Assembly (NCBI GenBank): GCA_009193035.1
Contig: SWDT01000182.1
Span: 62,001 to 126,000 of the forward strand
DNA length: 64,000 bases
Origin: Halicephalobus mephisto
Taxonomy: Eukaryota; Nematoda; Chromadorea; Rhabditida; Panagrolaimidae
Direction: 5' to 3'
In this document: one piece after another, positions 51,401 through 63,660 of the stretch
Layout: each line of letters starts with the position of its first letter
How positions within the stretch are numbered: the first letter of the stretch is position 1
Notes under the pieces: generated by a model
The model's database searches: none
The model's input: the letters and a program-made list of their open reading frames with translations, nothing else
What the model was told of the DNA's origin: nothing
Program-made: the position numbers and the translations under genes

Positions 51401-54400
51401 TAGGATTCTGGAAGATTCTAGAAAATCCAAAATTTTGGAAAATTCTAAAAATTCCAAAGATTATAAAAATTTCAGATTTTAGAAATTTCAAAAATTCTGG
51501 AAAAATTCAAAAAATTTACGAAATTGTAACTCTGTGTAATTGGGAAAATTTAGAAACCCTTGGAATATCTTCGATCGATTACTTTACTTACCTCAATAAG
51601 AGCTCTTGCCACAGGGCTGAAGGAACAGATGACGCTAAGGAATACTTTGAAACTCTCCAAGCCATGCAGGTCGTCGGAATCGACGATACGACGAAATTCG
51701 AAATTCTAAAATTAGTCTCCGCCATTCTCCACATCGGAAACATTAATTTCGTCGAAGAAGGAAACTACGCAGCCATCCAGGACGAAGAATGTAAGTTTTA
51801 AGAATTTTAAATTTCATAAATCAAAAGTTTCGAATTTTCATATATTAAAAACTTTCAATTTTCACGTAACAAAAATCCAAAGTTTCCATATATGAAAAAT
51901 TTTAAGTTTTTATATATCGGAAGTTTTCATTTTTTATATATCGAAAATTTTTAGTTTTTATATATGAAAAACTTAAAGTTTTTATATATCGAAAAACTTA
52001 AAGTTTTTATATATGAAAAATTTTAAATTTCTATATATCGAGAATTTTCAATTTTTATATATGAAAAATTTTAAATTTTTATATATCGAGGATTTTCAGT
52101 TTTGAAGTTCCCTGCTTATCTTCTTGGACTTTCTGCAGAGAATCTGAAGGAGAAATTGATTTCTAGAAAAATGGAAGGCAGATGGGGAACGAAAACGGAG
52201 GAAATTGACGTCACGCATAACGTGGAACAGGCGATCTACACCAAGGACGCCCTTTCGAAAGCCCTGTACTCTAGAATGTTCGATTTTCTGGTGGAAACCG
52301 TGAATCAGGCCTTGAATATTCCTAATTCGTCCTCCAGAAACCTCTCAATTGGGATTCTGGATATTTATGGATTCGAAATTTTTGATCACAATGGTTTTGA
52401 ACAATTTTGCATCAATTTTGTCAACGAAAAACTTCAACAAATTTTTATAGAATTGACCTTGAAATCCGAACAGGAAGAATACGTTGCCGAGGGCATCCAG
52501 TGGACCCCGATTGAGTACTTTAACAACAAAATCGTCTGTGATTTGATAGAATCCAAAAGACCCCCAGGCATTATGTGCCAATTAGACGATATTTGTGCTC
52601 AGATCCACGGCCAAAGTGAAGGTGTTGATCATAGATTTTTGGTAAAATTAAATCAACAATTTGGTGGTCATGAACATTACAGTACTGGAGCCGAAAGTTT
52701 CATAATTAAACATTATGCAGGTGACGTCATGTATCAAATCGATGGATTTTGCGATAAAAACAGAGATGTACTGTATCCTGATTTGATCCAACTGATGCAA
52801 GGAAGTAACAATAATTTTTTGAGAAATTTATTTCCTGAAAAAATCAATGCCGGAGGGGCCAAAGCGAAGCCCACAAGTGCCAGCACGAAAATTAGAGTAA
52901 GTTTATTTTTAAAAAATAAAAATAAAAATTCATCTAAAATATGTAAATCCGACAAAAGTATATTAATGAATAACCTAAAACGAAAAATTTTTGAATATTT
53001 TTTTGCGCGCCAATCAGAGTCTCATATGGAATATTACCGTACCCTCTTCGAGGACTTCATAGCAGAAGTTGGTCCACGTTCAAAACCGTCGAATTTCGGA
53101 CCGAATTTTAATCGGTTTTTGACTAATTTTAATTTAAAAATCGAAAAAATCAATTTTAAACCTAAGAGTTCTAATTTTCAAAGATCCTAATTAAAATTAA
53201 TTCTATTCTACTTTGGAAATGGAAAAATTCAAATTCGAACTAATCGAATAATTTCAATTCTAATCGGTTTTTAACTAATTCGAGTTAAATATGCTTCGGC
53301 TTGAAGTCGATTTTTTCGATTTTCGAACTCGAGTTAGTCCAACTTCGATCTGAAATCAGTTCGAAAATCGACAGTTCTGCTCGTGTTCACAGGTGCTGGA
53401 AATCACTTGTAACCGGAGCCTGATTGAGCAAGTTCCGTTGGGTCCGGTTACAAGTGATTTTCAGCATCTGTGAAAGTACCCTAATTTTACGCATATAAGC
53501 ACCGCGGATCTCGACCAACTTTTTGCAAATTTTTTTCGTGCATAAGTTCGTGTTTATATGGGTAAAATTACGATAAATAATATTTTTAATTTTTTACTGT
53601 ATATATTCCGTAATTTTATATAATTTCTTAGTCAATTGTATACTGTAGAATTCATATATGAATTTTTTTACAAAATAATTTTGACTTTTTTTAAGTTTTT
53701 AAAAATTATGCAAATTTCGGAAATCACTTGTAACTGAACATGATCGAATCTGCTTGATTGCGTTTAATTATAAATAATTTTCAACGTGTTATTTATGCAA
53801 AAAAATCCAAAAATAAATCAATAAAAATATGCAAATTCCAGACTCAAGCGAACAAGCTGGTGGAGTCCCTGACGGCCTGCACGCCTCATTACGTCAGATG
53901 CATAAAACCGAACGAAAACAAAAAAGCTTTGGAATTTGACAGTGATAGAGTTCTTCATCAAGTGAAATATCTTGGATTGAAGGAAAATATTCGTGTTAGA
54001 AGAGCTGGATATGCTTACAGAAGAGCATTTGACAAATTTCTCTGGAGATATGCTATTTTGTCTCCGGAAACTTGGCCTTTGAGGAACTTCCGAGGAGACG
54101 TCAGGAAGGGCTGTGAGATGATCTGCAGAAGTTCGAACATTTCTCGAGATCAGTTCCAACTTGGAAAAACAAAAATTTTCATAAAAAATCCGGAAAGTTT
54201 GTTTCTTCTAGAAGAAGCCAGAGAACGGAAATACGATGCCTACGCCAGAGTGCTCCAGAAGGCCTTCAAAAAATTCGTAGCGAAGAAACATTACATGAAA
54301 ATGAAAGAACAAGCTTCTGATTTATTTTTCGGAAAAAAAGAACGAAGAAGATTTTCGTTAAATCGGAATTTCGTCGGAGATTACTTGGGCATGGACCAGA

Positions 54401-55768
54401 ATCCGAATCTCCAGATGATAGCCGGCAAACGAGAAAGAATAGATTTCGCCGCGAAAGTTACGAAATACGACAGAAGATTCAAAACGACAAAATTGGATTT
54501 ACTTTTGACTTCGAAAAATCTGACTTTAGTCGGAAGAACAATCGAGAAAAAAAATCCCAACAAAGGAAAAATCGTCGAAGAAATCAAAAGACAAATCCCG
54601 TTGGAAAAGATAAATTTCATCGGACTTAGTCCTTTTCAAGACGACTTTTTCGTTTTGAACGTTCAAGGAGAGTACACGAGCCTTCTGGAGACACCCTTGA
54701 AGACGGAGTTGATGACGATGTTGACGAAGAGGTTCAAGGAAAAAACCGCAAAAGAACTTGAATTAAATTTCGCCAGAAATTTTTCGATAATTTTGAAAAA
54801 AGAAAAATATGGATTTGGAAATCCCGGAACGAGAGAAATAAAATTTCTCAATGGCAATCCTGCAACTCCTGGAGAAGTCCATCTGAAACCAGAAGGAAAA
54901 GCTTTGGTGGTTACTGTAGCCCCTGGATTGCCCAACAACACAAGTACGGATTTTTATTTTTTATTTTTTTAAAAGTAGAATCTTTGAAAATTTCTAGAAA
55001 CTTCCAAAATCCAATGGAAGATTCTGGAAGTTTAAAGAATCATGAAATTCTGGAGTTTTTCAAAATCTTGGGAATTTTGAAACTTTCTAGAATTCAATAA
55101 GTTTTGAAAATTTTTGGAATATCATAGAAAATTCTGGAATTTTTCAAAATCTTGAAAATTTTGGAACTTTTTGGAATCTAACCGAAGATTCTGGAGTTTT
55201 TCAGGATTTTGGAAATGTTCGAAACTTTCTAGAATCCAATTAGTTTTGAAAATTTTTGGAATCTCATGGAAATTTTAAGTTCTGTGAATTTTTGCCTAGA
55301 TAATTTTGTAGAAAATGTTTATTTTTTTCAATTTTAGGACCGAGGTACAGACCTACAGAAGAAACTTCAAGGACCAATTACCGTCAACCTCAGAGAACGG
55401 CCCCTACTCATCAATTCAACAATCAGACCCCAGTGTTTAATCCTCCTGCTCCGAATGTCCATCAAGGTTCTCGTCAACAGAATGGCTTCGATCCTAGACA
55501 GGTCGTCAATCACAAATTCCATGGATCCAACGCAGTTCATCCGGCAGCCCCTCCTGTTGCTCCCAGACCAGCCCCGAAACCGAAACCAAAGGTCCAGAAA
55601 CCCCAAGTCAAGGCACTCTACGACTACGACGCCAGGGACGTTGATGAACTGACTTTCAGGGAAGGCCAATTCATCGACCTCATCAGTGAAGACCCCTCTG
55701 GATGGTGGCAGGGAAAGATCGGGCCTAAAACTGGTCTTTTCCCTTCCAATTACGTCGAAAAAGTCTAA
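48414..55768 (+). CDS. hum-1: long-tailed class I myosin (Myo1e/f type)
   Basis: Actin-based motor that links membranes to actin. Eight coding exons: 48414-48416 (the ATG alone), 48628-48756, 49837-50049, 50678-50990, 51554-51790, 52100-52896, 53842-54943 and 55338-55768, giving 1074 residues with all junctions in phase. The motor starts [20 protein letters not shown], as in myosin Ie. GESGAGKT (107-114) is the P-loop, [10 protein letters not shown] is switch I and DIYGFE (386-391) is switch [12 protein letters not shown] marks the relay/SH1 region. One IQ-like segment lies near 696-720 ([18 protein letters not shown]), followed by a basic TH1 tail (about 735-930), a Pro/Gln-rich TH2 linker, and an SH3 domain in the last 51 residues ([15 protein letters not shown] to [11 protein letters not shown]). 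A start codon alone in its own exon is notable. Two introns carry foldback elements. From memory the C. elegans counterpart is F29D10.4. Confidence 0.95.
49461..49784. mobile_element. foldback/MITE-like element in hum-1 intron 2
   Basis: Left arm 49461-49568 and right arm about 49674-49784 are near-perfect reverse complements of about 108 nt (GACAATTTGGAATCAGTTGT at the left end; ACAACTGATTCCAAATTGTC at the right). The centre holds a second inverted pair, AATCGAGCACAAT (49583) and ATTGTGCTCGATT (49648). No transposase frame. Could be a non-autonomous DNA transposon. Confidence 0.8.
50100..50600. repeat. polypyrimidine tract in hum-1 intron 3
   Basis: 500 nt of almost pure C/T on the coding strand, with CTCTCTCATTTTTTCTTTCT units. 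It produces a long Ser/Phe/Leu open frame (50052-50663) that is not a protein. Confidence 0.9.
51180..51530. repeat. tandem repeat in hum-1 intron 4
   Basis: About seven units of 38-40 nt: GATTCTGAAAGATTTTAAAA then TTCTAGGAATTTTTAG. Another array, TTTTATATATCGAAAAACTT, fills the next intron (51820-52095). Confidence 0.8.
53386..53474. other. perfect-looking 32-bp hairpin in hum-1 intron 6
   Basis: Arm 53386-53417 (TTCACAGGTGCTGGAAATCA...) pairs with 53443-53474 (...TTTTCAGCATCTGTGAA) with few mismatches, leaving a 25 nt loop. The size is like a pre-miRNA stem, but a related decayed copy (GGAAATCACTTGTAACTGAA) occurs at about 53718, which favours a small repeat family. Confidence 0.55.
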
Positions 55769-57630
55769 AATTAACTTTGCTCATTACTGTACAACCGTGC
55801 AATACGTGTCTTTTTCATTTATCCTGTCTTTTGGACGGATTGTCTTATCTACCGTAATCCACGGCCTTCAGGTCAGTCTAATCTATCTCGTGCTGAAAAT
55901 ATCAGATATTCCGGTCGTTTTAAGAAGCAAAATAAAGAAAAATAGAAATTTCCCACTCAGGATAAAAAAATTTCTTAAACAAAAAAAGGAAAAGTAAAAT
56001 AAAAAAAGAAAAATAGAAGAATTTTTATTCAGAATATAACGGGAAAATACGGATAAAGAAAAATAAAAACATTTCATTTAGGACAAAACAAAAAGACAAA
56101 GAAAAACCAAAACTTTCCACTCAGGACAAAACTAGGTCATTTATGACCAGCAGACTGGCCAAAGCCGTTTGTCGTCGTCCAAAAAAGGAAGAACGGGCTA
56201 ACAGCTGCTTGAAATCGACCCGAAAGAGAAAAGTGGACCCGAGCGAGAGAGTGGACCAGTGCGCGTCGTCCGACCAGAGAATCCAATGACTCAGGTCGGT
56301 CGGCCTATTTCCTGCTGCTTCGTCGATCGACGAAAATCTACTACCGCCATTTTTCACTTTTTAAAACTTGTTGAAAACGGTTTTTTTTCGCGTTTTTAGA
56401 GTAGGATGTTGATTATCCCATTGTAGTATTTATTTTCGGGGATTTTTTGTATGAACAAGAGCGATTCGGAAGAATGGACATTGGCTACGTCCGCGGAAAA
56501 TTCGAAAAATTGAATTTCCTTCTTCTAACTGACCGCGCTCCTTTGTTTCGTCAATCGATATAGAATATCCGGCTGAATTGATTTTTCGGACTTGCTTGAT
56601 ATATAAGTTTTATATAAAAGTGATTATTTTTAAAATGAGTATTATTTCGAAATCGTATTTGTAAATTTTCCGAATTTTCAGATAGGTTCAGAATTCAAGA
56701 CTGCAGATGTGGATTTCGAAGTCATTTTAGGAACTATTGCGAAATCGTCCCGAGAATTCCTGGAATTTTATAAAAAATTTTAATAATCTTGAGTTCTAGG
56801 ATCTTCTACTGTATTCTGGAAGGTTCTAAAAAGCTCCTACGATATTCTGGGGGGTTCTGTAAGGTTCGAATGGATTCTGGAAGGCCCCAGAAGCTTCTAT
56901 GAGGTCTTCAAAAGTTTCGGAATTTTCTGGGAGATTCTGAATATATCTGAAATCCCGGAGTGAAACTTCCTATAGAACCTTCGAATCTCACTGTGTCCTG
57001 GGAAATCTCAGAACTGCTTACAGAGTTCTAGAAACTCCTGAAGGATTTTAAAAACTAGGAGATTTTAGAAATTTCTGTCTTCGAAGATTGAGAATCTTCC
57101 ACTGGCTTCTGGAAGATTTTAGAAGTTTTACATATTTTGGAAAATGTTAGAACCTTCCACAAGATTTTGCAAATTCTGGAAACTGAAATCTAGTGTGAGA
57201 AAATTTCCAGTTTTCACTGGAACCTTCCCCGATTGACTATTATGAAAGGTCCAAAGGAAAGTGAGACTAGTTTATCTCATACATCGATTTTTTACCTTGT
57301 CCTAAAAAGCCGCCTTTTTTGTTTGTCACGAAATGTTCTCACTCGCTTCATCGGGATGAATCATTTCAAAAAAATTCAGTAATTGATCATTTGACCAAAA
57401 TCCTTTGTTTCAAACTTGAGTAATCCCTGGGGCATCGTCTTTGTTTTGCCCTTTTTTGAACTAAAATTCATCAATCTTAGCCCTTTTTACGACCGTCAAT
57501 AGAACAACTGTCCTTGTTTCATTGTGAATTTTATTGATGACCGATCGACTTTTTTCACTGCCCGACGTATTCTTTCAATCGTGTGTCAAAACATAGGCAC
57601 CTTCTGTTTTCGACCTTGCCGTAATTTCTC
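55769..57630. other. hum-1 3' region and spacer
   Basis: The 3' UTR has AATAAA at 55931-55936. A GC-rich island at 56130-56350 has CGACC and GAGAGA words and no gene. At 56760-57200 there are diverged TTCTGGAAGRTT words, resembling the array at 6600-7200. No RNA gene seen. Confidence 0.4.
55931..55936 (+). terminator. possible poly(A) signal of hum-1
   Basis: AATAAA 163 nt past the stop codon, first such hexamer downstream. Confidence 0.5.
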
Positions 57631-57639
57631 TTTTTAAAA

Positions 57640-58450
57640 TTTCAATTTTTATATATGTTTCTTAAAAATTTAATTCAATATGATTTCTCTTTTAAAATTT
57701 TTAATTTATAAATGTTTCCTAAAAATCTAATTTTATATGATTTCTCTTTTAAAATTTTTAATTTTTATAAATGTTTCCTAAAAATTTAATTCTATATTTT
57801 TCCTTTAAAAACCGCAATTTTTATATATAAAATTCTTTAAAAATCTAATTCAATATGATTTCTCTTTTTAAAATCCCAATTTTTATATATGTTTCTTAAA
57901 AATTTAATTCAATATGATTTCTCTTTTAAAATTTTCAATTTTTATATATGTTTCTTAAAAATTTAATTCAATATGATTTCTCTTTTAAAATTTTCAATTT
58001 TTATATATGTTTCTTAAAAATTTAATTCAATATTTTTCCTCTAAAAATCCCAATTTTTATATATAAAGTTCCTTAAAAATTCAATTTGTCATTGTGTTGC
58101 TTTAAAAATTTCAATTTTTGTATGTAAATTTCCTTTGAAATTGGATTTTTTGTGATTTTTGGCGTTTGAAATGTTTGTTTTTATATATGAATTCCCTCCA
58201 GATCGAGTTTCTCGCGATTTTTCTTTTGCGAAGTTTAATTTTCTTTATATAGATCTTCAGGATCAAATTTCCATTAATTTTCTTATGGTAATTTTACTTT
58301 TTGTGATATATGAATTACTTCCAACATTGGATTTTGCGCGTTTTTCTATTAATAATTTTACTTTTTTATATATGGATTTTCTTCTAAATTAAATTTCCCG
58401 TGGTTTTTGTTGGTAATTTTTTACTTTTTTATATATGGATTTTCTTTCAG
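57640..58450. repeat. 59-nt tandem array upstream of sup-17
   Basis: Eight units with TTTTTATATATGTTTCTTAA and AATTTAATTCAATATGATTT, 59-60 nt apart (57883, 57942, 58002), then more diverged copies ending with TTTTATATATGGATTTTCTT. Confidence 0.85.
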
Positions 58451-58613
58451 ATCAAATACGGATTTTCCTGGCTGGTCCGAGAATGAGGTAATTGTTTAAG
58501 AAAGATTAAAGTGTTCTTCTTGCCATTTTTGCCTTCGAGAACCTGCCAGGTTGTCGTCTTTCTACTTTTACTTGAACAATATCAGATTTTGTACCTTACC
58601 TCAGGGAGCCGCA

Positions 58614-61600
58614 ATGCGAACAACGTTTGTCATTCTGATTTTTGCAGGATTTTTTATTGAATTTGGTTTGTTTTTGATTGTTTTTTTGTATTTTTAATAT
58701 TCGTTACTTTTAGGGTCGTTTCTGAACAGATATGTGGATGATTACGAAACATTGAACTATCGACCGATTCTTGACAGAAGGAAGAGAAGTGTCGATCCGG
58801 ATAATGATGAAGGAACGGATATTAAATTCAGATCACAAGGCCGGACATTTCATTTGAAACTATTTCCGGTTTCTGAAGACTCTGTTTTTAGTGATGATCA
58901 TCGATTGGACATTAATGGAGAACATAACGAACTGGGTTATGATAATTTTCTTTTTGAAGGTTATGTCAAAGGTTTGTTTGGATTTTTGGATACGGATTAA
59001 TGATTTTGTAATTTTAGATGATCCTGGATCTCATGTTTATGGATCTATTTTGGATGGAATTTTTGATGGTCATGTTGTTCTTAGTGATGGAACTTCTTTT
59101 ACAATTGAAAAAGCTGCAAGATATTTTGATCCAGAAAATAGACCGAAAAATTATCATTCGATTATTTTTAATGATGAAAAAATTAATCATGACAAATACA
59201 GACCTAAAAGAGAAGTTAAAAATGAAGAAGAAGATGATTATCATGATGGATGTGGATTAACGAAAAATGTTCGAAAAGAAATGAATGAAATTCAAAATTC
59301 TGGAGAAGGACCGTTTTTAAACGATTATTATCAAAAAGATGAACTTGTTTCTCATTTGAGTCCGAGACATTCGTATTTTGATGAATTAACAACTAATTAT
59401 TCGAAATTAAGAAATGAAGAATTATTGAAACCAAGAGAAAAAAGAAATTTAAAATTTTCGAATTATCAAGATATTAATGGAAAAAAATTATATTCAGTAA
59501 GAACTTGTTCGATTTATATGCAAGCAGACCAGAAATTGTATGAACATGTTTTTAATAAAGAAGGTAATCGTGATCCAGTAAGAACAAGAGAAGAAATAGT
59601 TGCATTATTTTATAATCATATTAAAGCTGTAAATCAAATTTATGAATCAACGAATTTTGGTGGAATTACAGGATTGAATTTTGTTATTCAAAGGACTACT
59701 GTAAGTTTTTAAATTTTAACAAAAAATAGTGATATGTTAGTTGTGGATTTTTTTTGAGAAATTTAAATCTGGGGTATTTCGAAAATGACAAAGAATATTG
59801 ATTTGATTGGTTTGATCGGTCGTCATTGAATCGGAGTTATTCAAGGACGTTTTTATTCTTTTTTGAAAAAAAAATTTTTAGAAGTTTTGGAAATAATTGG
59901 AATTTTGGAAATTTTAGAATGCAAAAAAAGGGATTATAGAAATTTTAGAATTTGGAAAATTTGTGATTTAGAAAATGGAAATTTTTAAGTTTGAAAAATT
60001 TGGAATTTTAGGATTTAAAAAATAGTAATTTTAAAGTTTGAAAAATTAAGAATTTTAGATTTGAAAATTTGCAATTTTAAATTTTGATTTTTGTAAATTT
60101 TAGATTTATACAAAAGAAACATGTGTTAATGGACAGCCAACTGCTGGTTCGGATAATCCATTTTGTGAAGAGAATGTTGATGTATCTAATTTTTTGAACT
60201 TGAATTCTCAAAGAAATCACTCAGCTTTTTGTTTGGCATATGCATTGACATTCAGGGATTTTGTTGGAGGAACTCTTGGACTTGCATGGGTTGCATCACC
60301 GAATTTTAACACTGCAGGTGGAATTTGTCAAATTTATCAGAAATATAATGAAGGATCACGTGGAATGGTTTATAGATCGCTGAATACAGGTATTGTTACG
60401 TTGGTTAATTACGGTAATAGAGTACCTGGAAGAGTATCGCAATTAACATTAGCACATGAAATTGGACATAATTTTGGATCCCCTCATGATTATCCGGCTG
60501 AATGTCAACCTGGTTTACCTGATGGAAATTTTATTATGTTTGCTTCTGCGACTTCAGGAGATAAAATTAACAATGCTAGATTTTCGTCATGTTCTGTTAA
60601 GAATATTTCATTAGTTTTGTATGAAGTATTGAGTCAAGTACCGGTTAATCCGCAACATTCAGTACTTGCGACATATGGAAGAAAACGAAATTGTTTTCAA
60701 GAAAGAACATCAGCATTTTGTGGTAATCAAATAAAAGAACCAGGAGAAGAATGTGATTGTGGATTTTCTGATAAAGATTGTGGATTATTGGCAGATCAAT
60801 GTTGTAATCCACATGAAATAAATGGTAAATATAATTCAGCAATTGCATGTAAAAGAAAACAACATGCTAAATGTTCGCCATCAGAAGGACAATGTTGTAA
60901 TGCTTTGACGTGTAGTTTTTATGGATATAATGAAAGAAGATCATGTATGAGTGAAACAGAATGTACATTTCAACAATATTGTGATGGTAATGGACCGGAA
61001 TGTCCTGATCCGTTACCGAAAAAAGATGGTATACCGTGTCAAGATGCGACAAAAGTATGTCAATCAGGAAGTTGTAATGGATCTATATGTTCACAAGTTG
61101 GATTAAAAGATTGTTTTTTAACAGAAGGTAAACCAGCAACATTATGTCATCTTGCATGTGAAAAAAATGGTAAATGTCAATCATCATTTGATTTACCTGA
61201 ATTTAGAGCAGGAAAATTTAATCAAAGTGGTAGAGAAGGAAAAGCAGGTTTATTATTACATCCAGGATCACCATGTAATAATTATAAAGGTTATTGTGAT
61301 ATATTTAGAAAATGTAGAAGTGTTGATTCAAATGGTCCACTTGCAAGATTGAAAAATTTATTATTTAATAAACAAACAATTAAAACAGTTTCACAATGGG
61401 CACATGTAAGTTTTTTTTTAATTTTAAAAAAATTTTTATAATTGATGTTAGGTTTTTGTGGATTTGGTGTTTTTTGAAATATTGGAATTATTTGTGGATT
61501 TTTTAGCTTTAAAATTGATGATAGATTTTGGATAAGAATGTTTAGAAACATTTTGAATTTGGTAATTTTTGAAATATTAGAAGTATTTGTGGGTTTTTTT

Positions 61601-62375
61601 GTGAATTTGAAGAAAATTTTTGAGTGAATTTCGTTAGAAATTAATTTTTAATATTTTTTGGTTGATTGTTCAATTGCTTTAAATAGATGGTTAATTCTTA
61701 ATATTTCTATGTGATTTTTTGAGTTTTTTTTTACAAATTTTTAATTGAAAACAATTTTTTCAGGAACATTGGTGGGCTGTTGTTTTGATGGGAATTGGAG
61801 GATTATTGTTTATGGCTTTATTCGTTAAGTGTTGTGCTGTTCATACGCCGAGTACGAATCCGAATAAAGCTCCTGCTGCTCATTTGAGTGATACTTTGAG
61901 ACATCCGGGAACGTTATTGAGGAGAGGACGACATGCTAGATTGGCAGCGACTTCGCAAGGTGGACCTCAACAAGCGTCTTCATCGGCTGGTCCTTCTGCG
62001 AGACAGAATAGACAAAGGAGATCTCAACAACCGAATCAAACAAATGCTGTTCCTGTTTCTAATCGTACTCCGGGTAATATTTCTGCTCCTCCGTTGATTT
62101 CACCACCTTTAGGAGCATCTGCTCCACCTATTGAACCTCCTCCACCTTATACACCTAATGATCCGGTATCTTCTGGGATTTGTGTTCCTCCGTCTTTGAT
62201 TGGAAATCCAACCGCGTTGTCTCCTGCTCAATTGCCTGGAGCACCTGCACCTGCTCCTCCACCATTGGCTACTTTGCCGGTTATTCCAGGTGGTCCTAAA
62301 CCAGGTAGAAGACGACAGAAAAAGGATAAAGATGTTTCTGCTCAAAATTTGAAAAATAAAAGATCAGCAAAATGA
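58614..62375 (+). CDS. sup-17: ADAM10/Kuzbanian-type metalloprotease
   Basis: Membrane metalloprotease that cleaves the Notch ectodomain (S2 cleavage) and other substrates. Exons 58614-58665, 58714-58971, 59018-59700, 60104-61405 and 61764-62375, all in phase, give 968 residues. The signal peptide is MRTTFVILIFAGFFIEFG. The prodomain has a candidate cysteine-switch Cys near 182 (DGCGLT) and a furin-type site KPREKR ending near 246. The catalytic domain has HEIGHNFGSPHD (449-460), the HExxHxxGxxHD zinc motif. A disintegrin-like part (GEECDCGFSDKDCG) and Cys-rich part follow, then one membrane span (about 768-788) and a Pro-rich cytosolic tail with several PPxPP stretches and basic residues. 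The order and ADAM10-type spacing separate it from ADAM17. The 9 nt leader after TTACCTCAG suggests trans-splicing. Codons are strongly A/T-ending, unlike lin-53. Confidence 0.95.
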
Positions 62376-62880
62376 AATAATCAAAGGGTTATTGACGTGT
62401 ATTTCTGGTGACGCAAATTTGATCTATTATGTATTTCTTTCAATTTTTTTTTGTGCCTGATTTTTTGTGGCATTTTTTGGGTTTTATTTTTTTTTTCTGT
62501 TCATTCCTTTAATTTAATAATTTTGGAAAAATGTAATGAATAAAATTACTGGTAAAAGTGGATTTTTAAAATTTGTTTGAGTTTTGGAAAATTTTAGAAT
62601 TTGGATTTTTTAAAGTTATTTAAAAAAATTTTTTGAAGTTTTTGATTTTTTTGAAATTTTGGAAGATTTTAGAAAATTTAAAAAATTGGAATTTTTAAAA
62701 TAAATTTTTGAAAATCTTTCAAAATCTGAATTTTCAAAATTATTCTAATTTTTTATTTTCAAATGATCCTGAAAATTTTTGTAAAATCCTAAAAGATAAA
62801 AAATGGAAAAATTTAATTTATATTTTTTATATGAAATTTAAAAATGAAGTCAGTGTGAAAAAAAATCGATTGTAAAACGG
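62376..62880. other. sup-17 3' UTR and AT-rich spacer
   Basis: AATAAA at 62539-62544 is a likely poly(A) signal. The rest is AT-rich with TTTTGAAATTTTGGAA words. Confidence 0.5.
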
Positions 62881-63039
62881 TGTTCCCCTGCGGCATTTCC
62901 TTCGATTTTGTAAAATTTATCTAATTTTTTACTTTTTTGTTTTTTTCTATAGATAAATTAAATTAAAATCTTAATATGTTAATTAATTAAAAAAATTAAT
63001 TTAAAAAGAAACAATTTCAAAACCGCGCGAGTCAAAGGG

Positions 63040-63660
63040 AAACAAGTGTCGCCGGGGAGTATTCGTCGCTAGAGACCATTTATCACTGAAAATTAGTAAT
63101 CGTTAAAGTATTTATTATTAATAATTTTTTGTTAAGGATCATTTATCACTGAAAATTAATTATCGTGAGAATATTTATTTGTTAATTATTTTTTGTTAAG
63201 GATCATTTATCACTAGAGATTATTTGTTACTGGGGGATCAATTACCGCTAGGAGAGTATTTATTACTGTGGATCATTTGTTACTAGGGGATCATTTATCG
63301 CTGGGGGATCAATTCCCGCTAAGGAATCAATTGCCGTTAAAAGAGTATTTGTTACTGTGAATTATTTGCCGCTAAGGAATCAATTGCCGCTAGGAGAGTA
63401 TTTGTCGTTAGGAGAGTATTTATTATTGTGGATCATTTGTTACTAGGGGATCATTTATTGCTGGGGGATCAATTGCCGTTAAAAGAGTATTTGTTACTGT
63501 TGATCATTTGCTGCTAGGGAATCAATTGCCACTAAGGAATCAATTACCGCTAGGAGAGTATTACTGTGGATCATTTGTCGCTAGGAGATCATTTGTTACT
63601 GTGAATTATTTGCCACTAAGGAATCAATTGCCGCTAAGGAAGTATTTGTCATAGAGTTAT
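63040..63660. repeat. about 20-nt period array, ATCAATTGCCGCTAGGAGAG
   Basis: Some 28 degenerate units such as GATCATTTGTTACTAGGG, GATCAATTGCCGTTAAAAGA and GTATTTATTACTGTG, with a super-period of about 110-150 nt. It starts from GTGTCGCCGGGGAGTATTCG, which resembles GTGTCGCTGGGGAGCAACTG at about 33460. Confidence 0.85.
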
